This document shows, one piece after another, positions 20,009 to 28,024 of a stretch of 64,000 nt of DNA. The notes beneath the pieces are model-generated. The model ran no database searches. It was not told where the DNA came from and was given only the letters and a program-made list of their open reading frames with translations. Position 1 is the stretch's first letter, and each line of letters begins with the position of its first letter. Made by a program: the position numbers and the translations under genes. The stretch comes from Rugosimonospora sp040255525 (lineage in GTDB: Bacteria; Actinomycetota; Actinomycetes; Mycobacteriales; Micromonosporaceae), in contig JBDZVD010000019.1 of assembly GCA_040255525.1 (NCBI GenBank), positions 12,144 to 76,143 on the forward strand, given 5' to 3'.

Positions 20009-20294
20009 GTGGCGAGCCCGCCGGGTCCGGTCCGGGGTCGGCCTCGACCGGCGTCACCTCCCGCAGAAAGCCGCGGGCGGACAGGAAGGCGCTCAGGGAA
20101 TCCCGGTGCTCGGCGCAGGCGAGCCAGGTCTTGCGCCGTTCGGGCTGGTGCAGTTTCGGGTTGTTCCAGCGCAGAGCCCAGATGGCGGCGGCGCGGCAGC
20201 CCTTGGCGGAACAGAGGAGAATCGCGCTTCCCCCGGAAACGGCAGTACTTCCCCCGGAAATGGCGGCACTTCTCCCGGAATCGATCGCGCTCAC
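19980..20294 (-). CDS. Small Cys/Trp-rich conserved protein
   Basis: About 104 residues if begun at GTG 20294. The part LLCSAKGCRAAAIWALRWNN then PKLHQPERRKTWLACAEHR is shared by a family of short actinobacterial proteins (sometimes loosely labelled acetone carboxylase); the CxxxxC and C...H residues could bind a metal. The start is uncertain: the first 25 residues would be encoded by a 21-bp repeat array and have the repeating look SGGSTAV-SGGSAIL, so real translation could begin later at a non-standard codon or the repeats may be regulatory. The extreme 3' end is affected by a 19-bp duplication. Confidence 0.6.
   Translation of the reverse strand: MSAIDSGRSAAISGGSTAVSGGSAILLCSAKGCRAAAIWALRWNNPKLHQPERRKTWLACAEHRDSLSAFLSARGFLREVTPVEADPGPDPAGSPPAVDQPTGG
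20228..20290. repeat. Three copies of a 21-bp repeat with TTCCCCCGGAA core
   Basis: TTCCCCCGGAA at 20228 and 20249 and TTCTCCCGGAA at 20270 are spaced by exactly 21 bp. Each 11-mer is palindromic (TTCC-nnn-GGAA), so three half-site pairs lie on the same face of the helix, upstream of the MoxR operon (start 20559) and at the start of the gene on the other strand. Confidence 0.8.
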
Positions 20295-20558
20295 CCCGAA
20301 ATGATTGAGCGCCGGGCGGCCACGGGGGAAGCCGCCCGGCGACGGGTGAATCGTACCGCCGACCACGCCCCTGGTGTCTACCCGTACGGCGTGCCGAATC
20401 GGGTGGTTCCCCCGCGCCGGGCAGGCAATGCCGATCACCGGGTGCGGCTGGCCGGAGCGACCGGGTATTTTGATCGCGCACACCGGTCCGTGCGCGCGTG
20501 CTGGGCGGAGCGTGCCAAGCTAGGTTGGTCGTACCCGTTTGAAACGCCTGGAGGACCG

Positions 20559-21698
20559 GTGGCCCAACCGACCCCGACCCCGTCCACGCATCCCGCGGCG
20601 ACACCGAGCACCCCCGCGCAGGACGCGGGCCTGCTGGAGCGTGCGCTGTTCGAGGTCAAGCGCGTGATCGTGGGTCAGGACCGGATGATCGAGCGGATGT
20701 TCGTCGCGCTGCTCGCCCGTGGCCACTGCCTGCTCGAAGGGGTTCCGGGCGTGGCCAAGACGCTGGCGGTGGAGACCCTCGCCCGGGTGGTCGGCGGTTC
20801 GTTCGCCCGCATCCAGTTCACCCCGGACCTGGTCCCCGCGGACATCGTCGGCACCCGGATCTACCGGGCCTCGAGCGAGAAGTTCGACATCGAGCTCGGC
20901 CCGGTCTTCGTGAATTTCCTGCTCGCGGACGAGATCAACCGGGCACCGGCCAAGGTGCAGTCCGCGCTGCTGGAAGTCATGGCCGAACTCCAGGTGTCGG
21001 TCGGCGGGCAGACGCACGAGGTACCGCGGCCGTTCCTGGTGATGGCCACCCAGAACCCGATCGAGCAGGAGGGCGTCTACCCGCTGCCCGAGGCGCAGCG
21101 CGACCGCTTCCTGATGAAGATCCAGGTGGGGTACCCGACCGACGCCGAGGAGCGGGAGATCGTGTACCGGATGGGCGTCGCGGCGCCCGAGCCGGTACCG
21201 GTGTTCAACACCAGCGACCTGGTCACGCTGCAGGGCAAGGCGGACGAGGTGTTCGTGCACAACGCCCTGGTCGACTACGCGGTACGGCTGGTGCTGGCCA
21301 CCCGGGCGCCGGCCGAGCACGGCATCCCCGACATCGCCCCGCTCATCCAGTACGGCGCGAGTCCCCGCGCGTCGCTGGGCATCGTGCGGGCCACCCGGGC
21401 GCTGGCGCTGCTGCGCGGCCGGGACTACGCGCTGCCGCAGGACCTGCAGGACATCGCGCCGGACATCCTGCGCCACCGCCTCGTGCTGTCCTACGACGCG
21501 CTGGCGGACGACATCCCGGCCGACCAGATCATCGAGCGGATCCTCACGGCCGTGCCGCTGCCGACGGTCGCGCCCCGGCAGAACGCCACCCCGGTCGGCG
21601 TCGGCGTCGCGCCCGGCGGCAACCACCACGGTGGGTACCCGCAGACGCCCGCAGCCGCGCAGGCCGCGACGTGGCCGTCCACCGGGCGCCCGGCGTGA
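20559..21698 (+). CDS. MoxR-family AAA+ ATPase
   Basis: 379 residues; GTG 20559 follows GGAGGA (20550-20555). A Pro/Thr-rich 20-residue lead precedes the AAA_3 core with Walker A GVPGVAKT (61-68), Walker B LLADEINRAP, sensor 1 MATQNPIEQEG and the lid domain. MoxR ATPases act as chaperones for VWA-domain proteins; the next genes encode DUF58 and VWA proteins, the standard partner set. First gene of the operon 20559-23800. The C-terminal 35 residues are Ala/Pro/Gly-rich. Confidence 0.95.
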   Translation: MAQPTPTPSTHPAATPSTPAQDAGLLERALFEVKRVIVGQDRMIERMFVALLARGHCLLEGVPGVAKTLAVETLARVVGGSFARIQFTPDLVPADIVGTRIYRASSEKFDIELGPVFVNFLLADEINRAPAKVQSALLEVMAELQVSVGGQTHEVPRPFLVMATQNPIEQEGVYPLPEAQRDRFLMKIQVGYPTDAEEREIVYRMGVAAPEPVPVFNTSDLVTLQGKADEVFVHNALVDYAVRLVLATRAPAEHGIPDIAPLIQYGASPRASLGIVRATRALALLRGRDYALPQDLQDIAPDILRHRLVLSYDALADDIPADQIIERILTAVPLPTVAPRQNATPVGVGVAPGGNHHGGYPQTPAAAQAATWPSTGRPA

Positions 21699-21709
21699 CG
21701 GCAGGGGGG

Positions 21710-21838
21710 ATGACGACGCTTACGACTGGTCTGGCTCGGCCCGTCTGGCGCCGCGCGGCGACCCAGACCAGTCGCCGGCTGCGTCTGGCTCGGGCTGTCC
21801 GGCGGCGGGCGGCGACCCAGACCAGTCGCCGAATATGA
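21710..21838 (+). CDS. Possible 42-residue repeat peptide between moxR and the DUF58 gene
   Basis: ATG 21710 opens a frame of 42 residues made of two 18-residue units, each ending RRAATQTSRR, so the DNA repeat period of 54 bp is in frame. The product is strongly basic. Against translation: the poly-G tract touches the ATG, giving poor Shine-Dalgarno spacing. The same DNA forms hairpins (see the next entry), so it may be a regulatory RNA element and not a gene. Confidence 0.3.
   Translation: MTTLTTGLARPVWRRAATQTSRRLRLARAVRRRAATQTSRRI
21723..21828 (+). promoter_or_regulatory. Inverted repeat with two competing right arms inside the moxR operon
   Basis: CGACTGGTCTGG (21723-21734) is perfectly complementary to CCAGACCAGTCG at 21763-21774 and again at 21817-21828. 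Either 12-bp stem can form, but not both. Position between the ATPase gene and the DUF58 gene suggests a role in setting the relative amounts of the two proteins. Confidence 0.55.
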
Positions 21839-21851
21839 GGGCGATGCCGGC

Positions 21852-22853
21852 GTGAGTCGGGACATGCTCGGCCTGATCCGCAGGCTACGCACCCAGCCGC
21901 GGGGTGTTCTCGGGGACACCTCGGCCTCCGGCACCGGGCACGGCGAGTTGCCGCTGTCGGCCAACCGTGCCGAACCGTCCCTGAGTAAGCTGCAGTTGCT
22001 GGTCACCCGGAAGCTGGACGGGCTGTTGCAGGGCGACTATCTCGGCCTGCTGCCCGGCCCGGGCACCGAGGCGGGGGAGTCGCGGGAGTACCGGCCCGGT
22101 GACGACGTACGCCGGATGGACTGGCCGGTGACCGCGCGTACCACCGTGCCGCACGTGCGCCAGACCGTCGCGGACCGGGAGCTGGAGACCTGGCTGGCGG
22201 TCGACCTGTCGGCCAGCCTGGACTTCGGCACCGCGGCCTGCCTCAAGCGCGACCTGGCGGTGGCCGCCGCCGCGGCGGTCAGCCACCTCACGGTGCGGGG
22301 CGGCAACCGGATCGGCGCGGTGGTCGGCACCGGGGAACAGATCACCCGGATGCCGGCCCGGTCCGGCCGCAAGGACGCCCAGGGGATGCTCCGGGTCGTC
22401 GCGCAGACGCCGGCCCGACCCGGCCGGGCCGACCTGGGTGCCCTCATCGACTCGCTGAACCGGCCGCCGCGCCGGCGCGGGCTGACCGTGGTCATCTCCG
22501 ACTTCATGGTGGCGCCCGGTGAGTGGGAGCGGCCGCTGCGCAAGCTCGGGGTGCGCCACGACATTCTGGCCATCGAGGTCGTCGATCCGCGGGAGCTGGA
22601 GCTGAACGACTCCGGTGTGATGGAGTTCGTCGATCCGGAGACGGGCCGGCTGCACGAGGTGGACACCCGGGACGCCCGGCTGCGGGCCCGGTACGCCTCC
22701 GCCGCGGCCGCCCAGCGTGCGGCGATCGCCTCCGCTCTGCGCGGTGCCGGTGCCGTCCACCTGCGGCTGCGTACCGACCGGGACTGGCTTCTGGATATCG
22801 TTCGGTTTGTCGCGGCGCAACGTCACGCGCGCACCAGGGGGACCACCCGATGA
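21852..22853 (+). CDS. DUF58 domain protein of the MoxR system
   Basis: 333 residues from GTG 21852 (ATG 21864 is an alternative). The DUF58 core REYRPGDDVRRMDWPVTART is present, followed by a VWA-like fold with DLSASLDFG in place of the metal-site DxSxS and VVISDFM. Unlike many DUF58 proteins, no N-terminal transmembrane helices are seen, so it is cytosolic. It overlaps the next gene by the ATGA arrangement, indicating coupled translation. Confidence 0.93.
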   Translation: MSRDMLGLIRRLRTQPRGVLGDTSASGTGHGELPLSANRAEPSLSKLQLLVTRKLDGLLQGDYLGLLPGPGTEAGESREYRPGDDVRRMDWPVTARTTVPHVRQTVADRELETWLAVDLSASLDFGTAACLKRDLAVAAAAAVSHLTVRGGNRIGAVVGTGEQITRMPARSGRKDAQGMLRVVAQTPARPGRADLGALIDSLNRPPRRRGLTVVISDFMVAPGEWERPLRKLGVRHDILAIEVVDPRELELNDSGVMEFVDPETGRLHEVDTRDARLRARYASAAAAQRAAIASALRGAGAVHLRLRTDRDWLLDIVRFVAAQRHARTRGTTR

Positions 22854-23800
22854 TTCGCTTCCTCGAACCGCTCTGGTTGCTGGCTCTGATCCCGGTGCTG
22901 GCACTGGCCGGCGTGTACGTGCTGCGCCAGTTGCGCCGCCGCGCCTACGCGGTGCGGTTCACCAACGTGTCGCTGCTGGAGAGGCTGGCGCCGCGCGGCC
23001 TCGGGTACCGCCGGCACCTGGCGGCCGGCGCGTTCCTGCTCATGCTCGTGACGCTCGGCTGCGCCATGGCTCGTCCGGCGACCGACGCGAAGCAGCCGCT
23101 GGAGCGGGCGACCATCATGATCGCCATCGACGTGTCGCTGTCCATGCAGGCCGACGACGTCGCGCCGAGCCGGATCCAGGCGGCGAAGGAGGCGGCCAAG
23201 GAGTTCGTCAAGACGCTGCCCGACTCGTACAACATCGGGCTGGTCTCGTTCGCCAAGTCCGCGAGCGTGCTGGTGTCGCCCGGTAAGGACAAGGCCGCGG
23301 TGGACCAGGCCATCGACGGGCTCCAGCTCGCCGAGGCGACGGCGACCGGCGAGGCGGTGTTCACCTGCCTGTCGGCGATCCAGTCGGTGCCCTCCGACGG
23401 CGCGTCCGGGCCGCCACCCGCGCGGATCGTGCTGCTGTCCGACGGGTACCGCACGGCGGGCCGTCCGATCGAGGACGCGGCCTCGGCGGCGGCGTCGGCC
23501 AACGTACCGGTGTCGACCATCGCGTTCGGTACGGATCAGGGCACGGTGCAGATCCAGGGCCAGTTGCAGCGGGTACCGGTGGACCGCCCGTCCCTGCAAC
23601 AGCTGGCGGAGACCACTCACGGGCACTACTACGAGGCGGCCAGCCTGACCCAGCTCAAGCAGGTCTACCAGGACATGGGCAGCTCGATCGGATTCAAGAC
23701 GGTGCCCCGGGAGATCACCCAGTGGTACGTGGGGGTGGGGCTGTTGTTCGCCTTCGCGGCGGCCGGGATGAGCCTGCTGTGGACCTCCCGGCTGCCGTGA
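22850..23800 (+). CDS. VWA-domain membrane protein of the MoxR system
   Basis: 316 residues. ATG 22850 overlaps the DUF58 stop (ATGA) and has AGGGGG upstream. Two N-terminal transmembrane helices (LWLLALIPVLALAGVYVL and a second near residues 58-75) anchor a VWA domain with an intact metal-ion-dependent adhesion site IDVSLSM, T in ATATGEA and D in LLSDGY; a last helix (VGVGLLFAFAAAGMSLLW) lies at the C-terminus. BatA-like topology. Probable client of the MoxR ATPase two genes upstream. Confidence 0.94.
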   Translation: MIRFLEPLWLLALIPVLALAGVYVLRQLRRRAYAVRFTNVSLLERLAPRGLGYRRHLAAGAFLLMLVTLGCAMARPATDAKQPLERATIMIAIDVSLSMQADDVAPSRIQAAKEAAKEFVKTLPDSYNIGLVSFAKSASVLVSPGKDKAAVDQAIDGLQLAEATATGEAVFTCLSAIQSVPSDGASGPPPARIVLLSDGYRTAGRPIEDAASAAASANVPVSTIAFGTDQGTVQIQGQLQRVPVDRPSLQQLAETTHGHYYEAASLTQLKQVYQDMGSSIGFKTVPREITQWYVGVGLLFAFAAAGMSLLWTSRLP

Positions 23801-23940
23801 CCCGCCGGCGGCGGCGCGGAACCGGCGATGACCCGGCGATCCTGACCCGGGCACCCTGACCCGGCGCCCGTGCGGCGCGGACGCCTGGCGAGCGGCCGCG
23901 GTCAGCGGCCCGGGGGCGGGCCGTGCCGGGGGCGGCCGGA

Positions 23941-24030
23941 TCAGCCGGTGGCGTTGCGAACCAGCAGGAACACAACGACCACCCAGGTCATGATCAGGGC
24001 GAACGTCAGGGGTACGGCGTAACGGCTCAT
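23941..24030 (-). CDS. 29-residue single-span membrane protein
   Basis: ATG 24030, stop 23941. The sequence starts MSRYAVPLTFALIM and continues into a Val-rich hydrophobic span (TWVVVVFLLV) ending RNATG: one clear transmembrane helix with basic residues at both ends. GGGAG lies six bases upstream of the ATG. It is convergent with the VWA gene and sits behind a 180-nt structured leader (24031-24215). I do not recognise the family. Size and topology are like small membrane regulators (KdpF, MgtS), but there is no sequence likeness to claim that. Confidence 0.5.
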   Translation of the reverse strand: MSRYAVPLTFALIMTWVVVVFLLVRNATG

Positions 24031-24072
24031 CGACGGCTCCCGGGAAGCGGAAGTGGCGGGGGACGCGCGTGT

Positions 24073-24148
24073 CGAGTCGTGGTCAGCTGCGCGCCGACGA
24101 GGGCGCGCAGGTGTCAGGGCAGCTGACGCAGAAGGTGACCACGACTCG
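24073..24148 (-). promoter_or_regulatory. Leader with long-range 13-bp stem enclosing a GC hairpin
   Basis: On the minus strand CGAGTCGTGGTCA (24148-24136) pairs with TGACCACGACTCG (24085-24073). Inside lies a 9-bp stem CTGCGCGCC/GGCGCGCAG (24087-24110, 6-nt loop). An alternative pairing of GTCAGCTG (24082-24089) with CAGCTGAC (24120-24127) would break both, so the leader can fold in at least two ways. Confidence 0.6.
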
Positions 24149-24167
24149 GAGGATCGCTATCTCGCAC
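24114..24167 (-). CDS. Possible 17-codon leader peptide
   Basis: GTG 24167 to TGA 24114-24116, product VRDSDPPSRGHLLRQLP. It is preceded at eight bases by GGAGG within AGGAGGTGATC (24181-24171), a match to the full 3' end of actinomycete 16S rRNA and the strongest such site in the window. The reading frame covers one arm of the 13-bp leader stem, so translation would disturb the fold. No run of a single amino acid marks it as a classical amino-acid attenuator. Confidence 0.4.
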   Translation of the reverse strand: MRDSDPPSRGHLLRQLP

Positions 24168-24181
24168 AGCGATCACCTCCT
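24148..24181 (-). promoter_or_regulatory. Hairpin that hides the Shine-Dalgarno and start of the leader peptide
   Basis: GGAG (24180-24177) and GATCGCT (24174-24168) pair with AGCGATC (24158-24152) and CTCC (24151-24148): 11 bp with a 2-nt bulge, and the GTG start lies in the 9-nt loop. Translation would need this hairpin to open. A TATGAT hexamer at 24218-24213 (minus strand) could be the -10 element. Confidence 0.55.
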
Positions 24182-24329
24182 GTGGTCGTGGACCCGTCAT
24201 TTGCCGGCGAGCATCATAGCGCAACCCGCCGGGATGGTGCCGGAGGGCCGGTTTCCCCGCCGCGCGGCCAGCGCATAGTCTCTGCACTGCCCAGTCCTCG
24301 CACCACGTCCACCGCAGCGGAGGAAACCC

Positions 24330-25034
24330 GTGCCACGTACCGTGCTGGTCACCGGCGGTAACCGGGGAATCGGCCTGGCCATCGCCCAGGCGTTCGCCAA
24401 GCAGGGCGACCGCGTCGCCGTCACCCACCGGGGCAGCGAGGTCCCGGACGGGCTGTTCGGCGTGCGCTGCGACATCACCGACCCGGCCCAGGTCGACGCC
24501 GCGTTCACCACCGTCGAGGCCGAACTGGGATCGGTCGAGGTGCTCGTGGCCAACGCCGGGATCACCGAGGACACGCTGCTGATGCGCATGTCGGAGGAGC
24601 AGTTCGACCGGGTCGTCGACACCAACCTGGCCGGGGCCTGGCGGTGCGCGAAGCGGGCCTCCACCAAGATGTTGCGCGCCCGGTGGGGCCGGCTTATCTT
24701 CATCTCCTCGGTCGTCGGGCACCTCGGCGCCGCCGGGCAGGTCAACTACGCCGCCAGCAAGGCCGGCCTGGTCGGTGTGGCCCGTTCCATCACCCGGGAG
24801 CTCGGCAGCCGCAACATCACCGCGAACGTGGTCGCGCCCGGATTCGTGGTCTCCGACATGACCGACAAGCTGCCCGAGGACGTCAAGCGGCGGTACCTGG
24901 CTCAGATCCCGGCGGGCCGCTTCGCCCAGCCGGACGAGATCGCCGGCGCGGTCACCTGGCTGGCCAGCGACTCCGCCGGGTACGTCAGCGGCGCGGTGAT
25001 CCCGGTCGACGGCGGTGTCGGCATGGGCCACTGA
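24330..25034 (+). CDS. fabG: 3-oxoacyl-ACP reductase (FabG/MabA)
   Basis: 234 residues, GTG 24330 with GGAGGAA (24319-24325). NADPH-binding TGGNRGIG at residues 8-15, NAG at VLVANAG, catalytic Ser in IFISSVVG and the YxxxK pair in NYAASKAG (about Tyr140, Lys144), C-terminal IPVDGGVGMGH. It reduces beta-ketoacyl-ACP in type II fatty acid elongation. It is followed after 94 bp by inhA and then hemH, the same order as mabA-inhA-hemZ in Mycobacterium. Confidence 0.96.
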   Translation: MPRTVLVTGGNRGIGLAIAQAFAKQGDRVAVTHRGSEVPDGLFGVRCDITDPAQVDAAFTTVEAELGSVEVLVANAGITEDTLLMRMSEEQFDRVVDTNLAGAWRCAKRASTKMLRARWGRLIFISSVVGHLGAAGQVNYAASKAGLVGVARSITRELGSRNITANVVAPGFVVSDMTDKLPEDVKRRYLAQIPAGRFAQPDEIAGAVTWLASDSAGYVSGAVIPVDGGVGMGH

Positions 25035-25128
25035 CCACCCGACCGATCCCGACCGCCCCCCTACCCGCGCCGGCCCGGGTATCCACCCGCCGGCCCCGAT
25101 CCCATCGCACACTCTCCTGGAGGCAACG

Positions 25129-25905
25129 GTGTCTGGACTGCTGGCCGGTAAGCGACTGCTCGTCACCGGCGTCATCACGGATCAGTCGATCGCGTTCTCG
25201 GTGGCGCGCATCGCCCAGGAGCAGGGCGCGACGGTCGTGCTGACCGGCTTCGGCCGGATGTCGCTGGTCGAGCGCATCGCCAAGCGACTGCCCGCGCAGG
25301 CGCCCGTGATCGAACTGGATGTGACGAACGCGGAGCACCTCGCCGGGCTCGCCGGCAAGGTGCAGTCCACTGTGGACGGCCTGGACGGCCTGGACGGCGT
25401 GGTGCACTCCATCGCGTACGCGCCGCAGACCTGCCTCGGCGGCGGGTTCCTGGACGCGCCGTGGGAGGACGTGGCCCAGGCGATCCAGGTCTCCACGTAC
25501 TCGTACAAGGCGCTGGCGGTGGCCTGCCTGCCGCTGATGAAGCAGGGCGGCTCCGTGGTCGGGCTCACCTTCGACGCCACCAAGGCGTGGCCGGTCTACG
25601 ACTGGATGGGCGTGGCCAAGGCCGGTCTGGAGTCGGCCAACCGGTACCTCGCGCTGCACCTGGGCAAGCAGGGGATCCGCAGCAACCTGGTGTCGGCCGG
25701 TCCGCTGCGTACCATGGCGGCCAAGTCGATCCCCGGCTTCGAGCAGTTCGAGGACGCCTGGGCGCAGCGGGCGCCGCTGGGCTGGAACCTGACCGACCAG
25801 GAGCCGGCGGCCCGGGCGGTACTCGCCCTGCTGTCCGACTGGTTCCCGGCCACCACCGGTGAGGTCGTGCACGTCGACGGCGGGTACCACGCGCTGGGGG
25901 CGTGA
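25129..25905 (+). CDS. inhA: NADH-dependent enoyl-ACP reductase (InhA/FabI)
   Basis: 258 residues; GTG 25129 behind CTGGAGG (25117-25123). The first glycine-rich loop is the FabI/InhA form TGVITDQSIAFSVA. The catalytic Tyr and Lys are in VYDWMGVAKAG (about 156 and 163), spaced as in InhA, and SAGPLRTMAA follows. It performs the last reduction of each fatty-acid elongation cycle. Second gene of fabG-inhA-hemH. The resemblance is to mycobacterial InhA, although nothing in the window indicates mycolic acid synthesis. Confidence 0.96.
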   Translation: MSGLLAGKRLLVTGVITDQSIAFSVARIAQEQGATVVLTGFGRMSLVERIAKRLPAQAPVIELDVTNAEHLAGLAGKVQSTVDGLDGLDGVVHSIAYAPQTCLGGGFLDAPWEDVAQAIQVSTYSYKALAVACLPLMKQGGSVVGLTFDATKAWPVYDWMGVAKAGLESANRYLALHLGKQGIRSNLVSAGPLRTMAAKSIPGFEQFEDAWAQRAPLGWNLTDQEPAARAVLALLSDWFPATTGEVVHVDGGYHALGA

Positions 25906-25957
25906 GGCGCCCCACCCGGGCACGCGGGCCGCCGCGACGACCTGATGAGATGGGTGG

Positions 25958-27079
25958 GTGGAGTACGACGCCTTCCTGCTCGTGTCGTTCGGCGGCCCGG
26001 AGGGTCCCGATGACGTCCTGCCGTTCCTGCGCAACGTGACCAGGGGGCGGGGCGTACCGGAGGAGCGGCTGGCCGAGGTCGCCGAGCACTACCGGCACTT
26101 CGGCGGGGTGTCGCCGATCAATGAGCAGTCCCGGGCGCTGCTGTCCGCGATCACCGAGCGTTTCGCGGCCGACGGGCCGGACCTGCCGACGTACTGGGGC
26201 AACCGCAACTGGCACCCGTTCCTGGCCGACACCGTGCGGCGGATGCGCGACGACGGGGTGCGCCGGGCGCTGGCGTTCGTGACCAGCCCGTACGGGTCGT
26301 ACTCGGCCTGCCGCCAGTACCAGGACGACATCGCCCGCGCCCGGGCCGAGGTCGGCGACGGCGCCCCGGTGATCGACAAGATCCGGCACTACCATGATCA
26401 TCCCGGCTATGTCGGGCCGCACGCCGACGCGGTACGGGCGGCCCTGGCCACCCTGCCGCGGCGCGAGCCCGGCGCCACCCGGCTGGTGTTCACCGCCCAC
26501 TCGATCCCGGTCACCATGGCCGAGTCGTCCGGCGCGGCCACCATGGCCGCGTTGAGCGGCGACCGGTCCGGGTCGTCGCGCGGTGCCGGACGCGCCGAGC
26601 CAGACCGGCCGGAACCGACCGGCCACCGGTACGAGACGCAGCTGGCCGACCTCGCCCGCCTGGTCGCCGGGGACCTGCCGTGGGACCTGGTGTACCAGAG
26701 CCGGTCCGGCCCCCCGCGGGTGCCGTGGCTCGGCCCGGACATCAACGAGCATCTGACCGAGCTTGCCCGGACCGGTACCCGCGCCGTCGTGGTCAGCCCG
26801 ATCGGGTTCATCTCCGACCACCTGGAGGTGGTCTGGGACCTGGACACCGAGGCCGCCGGCACCGCCAGGTCGCTGGGGCTGGACTTCGTCCGCGCCGCCA
26901 CGCCGGGCACCGATCCGCGGTTCGTCGACATGGTCCGGGAACTGGTCCTGGAGCGCACCGAAGCGGGCCACCGGCGTGCCGCGCTGGGAAACGTACCCAC
27001 CTGGGATTTTTGCGACGCGGCCTGCTGCCCCGCCCCGCGCCGGCCCGGGGCGGTGACCCCGCCGGTATCGAACGGCTGA
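25958..27079 (+). CDS. hemH: Ferrochelatase (coproporphyrin ferrochelatase type)
   Basis: 373 residues from GTG 25958. It inserts Fe2+ into a porphyrin. Active-site His is in FTAHSIPVTM (about residue 180) and Glu in ISDHLEVVWDLD (about 289). The C-terminus has FCDAACC, a set of cysteines matching the [2Fe-2S]-binding tail of actinobacterial ferrochelatases. In this phylum the enzyme works on coproporphyrin III (also called CpfC). An Arg/Ser/Gly/Pro-rich linker (about 205-225) is an insertion relative to mycobacterial forms. Third gene of the fabG-inhA-hemH unit. Confidence 0.95.
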   Translation: MEYDAFLLVSFGGPEGPDDVLPFLRNVTRGRGVPEERLAEVAEHYRHFGGVSPINEQSRALLSAITERFAADGPDLPTYWGNRNWHPFLADTVRRMRDDGVRRALAFVTSPYGSYSACRQYQDDIARARAEVGDGAPVIDKIRHYHDHPGYVGPHADAVRAALATLPRREPGATRLVFTAHSIPVTMAESSGAATMAALSGDRSGSSRGAGRAEPDRPEPTGHRYETQLADLARLVAGDLPWDLVYQSRSGPPRVPWLGPDINEHLTELARTGTRAVVVSPIGFISDHLEVVWDLDTEAAGTARSLGLDFVRAATPGTDPRFVDMVRELVLERTEAGHRRAALGNVPTWDFCDAACCPAPRRPGAVTPPVSNG

Positions 27080-27171
27080 GATGATTTCGCCATGACAACA
27101 CGTGAGGGCGCCCGCATGACCGCGGTGCCTTGCCGGTCCGTCCCCGACCGGCCGACCGGGGCACGGGCCGC

Positions 27172-27951
27172 ATGACCGAGCGCAAGCCCGTCGAGTCCTG
27201 GCTGACCGACATGGACGGGGTACTGGTCCACGAGGGCCTGCCCGTGCCCGGCGCCCCGGACTTCATCAACCGGCTGCGGTCCTCCGGCAAGCCGTTCCTG
27301 ATCCTGACCAACAACTCGATCTACACGCCCCGCGACCTTCAGGCCCGGTTGACCCGGATGGGCTTCGACGTCCCGGAATCGTCGATCTGGACCTCCGCGC
27401 TGGCCACCGCGCAGTTCCTGGCCGACCAGCGGCCGGGCGGCAGCGCGTACGTGATCGGCGAAGCCGGCCTGACCACGGCGCTGCACAGCGCCGGTTACAT
27501 CCTGAGCAACATGGAGCCCGACTACGTCGTGCTCGGCGAGACCCGGACCTACAGCTTCACCTCGATCACCACGGCGATCCGGCTGATCCTGGATGGCGCC
27601 CGGTTCATCTGCACCAACCCCGACGCGACCGGTCCGTCGAACGAGGGCGTGCTGCCCGCGGTGGGCTCGGTGGCCGCGTTGATCTCCAAGGCCACCAACG
27701 TGGAGCCGTACTTCGTGGGCAAACCGAACCCGATGATGATGCGCTCCGCGCTCAACACGATCGGCGCGCACTCGGAGACCACGGCGATGATCGGCGACCG
27801 GATGGACACCGACGTGCTGTGCGGGTTGGAGGCGGGACTGGAGACCATCCTGGTGCTGACGGGGATCAGCACGCGCAGCGAGATCGACCGGTTCCCGTAC
27901 CGCCCGTCGAGGGTGGTCAACTCCGTCGCCGACCTGATCGACGAGATCTGA
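27172..27951 (+). CDS. HAD-IIA phosphatase (NagD-like)
   Basis: 259 residues, ATG 27172. Motif I LTDMDGVL (Asp13, Asp15), motif II LTNNS, the alpha/beta type II cap, lysine in VGKPNPMMM and motif IV GDRMDTDV are intact, so it should dephosphorylate small metabolites such as nucleotides or sugar phosphates. The start lacks a Shine-Dalgarno. A 28-codon frame from ATG 27092 ends on TGA overlapping this ATG and could couple translation, but I do not count it as a gene. Confidence 0.93.
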   Translation: MTERKPVESWLTDMDGVLVHEGLPVPGAPDFINRLRSSGKPFLILTNNSIYTPRDLQARLTRMGFDVPESSIWTSALATAQFLADQRPGGSAYVIGEAGLTTALHSAGYILSNMEPDYVVLGETRTYSFTSITTAIRLILDGARFICTNPDATGPSNEGVLPAVGSVAALISKATNVEPYFVGKPNPMMMRSALNTIGAHSETTAMIGDRMDTDVLCGLEAGLETILVLTGISTRSEIDRFPYRPSRVVNSVADLIDEI

Positions 27952-28024
27952 TGCCGCCCCGGGGCGCCCGGCCGGGGCGACCGGACCGGGGCCCGCGACC
28001 GGGCCGGGGCGGGTTACCGGCGGT

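Noticed and set aside
24031..24329. Structured region as a leader of fabG on the plus strand
   Set aside because: fabG has its own ribosome-binding site and the stems end about 150 bp before it; only the minus-strand reading puts a perfect Shine-Dalgarno, an ORF and a downstream small gene in order. It is not excluded.
27092..27175. 28-codon ORF (MTTREGARMTAVPCRS...) overlapping the start of the NagD-like gene
   Set aside because: No ribosome-binding site and no protein-like composition; the overlap with the ATG may be chance.
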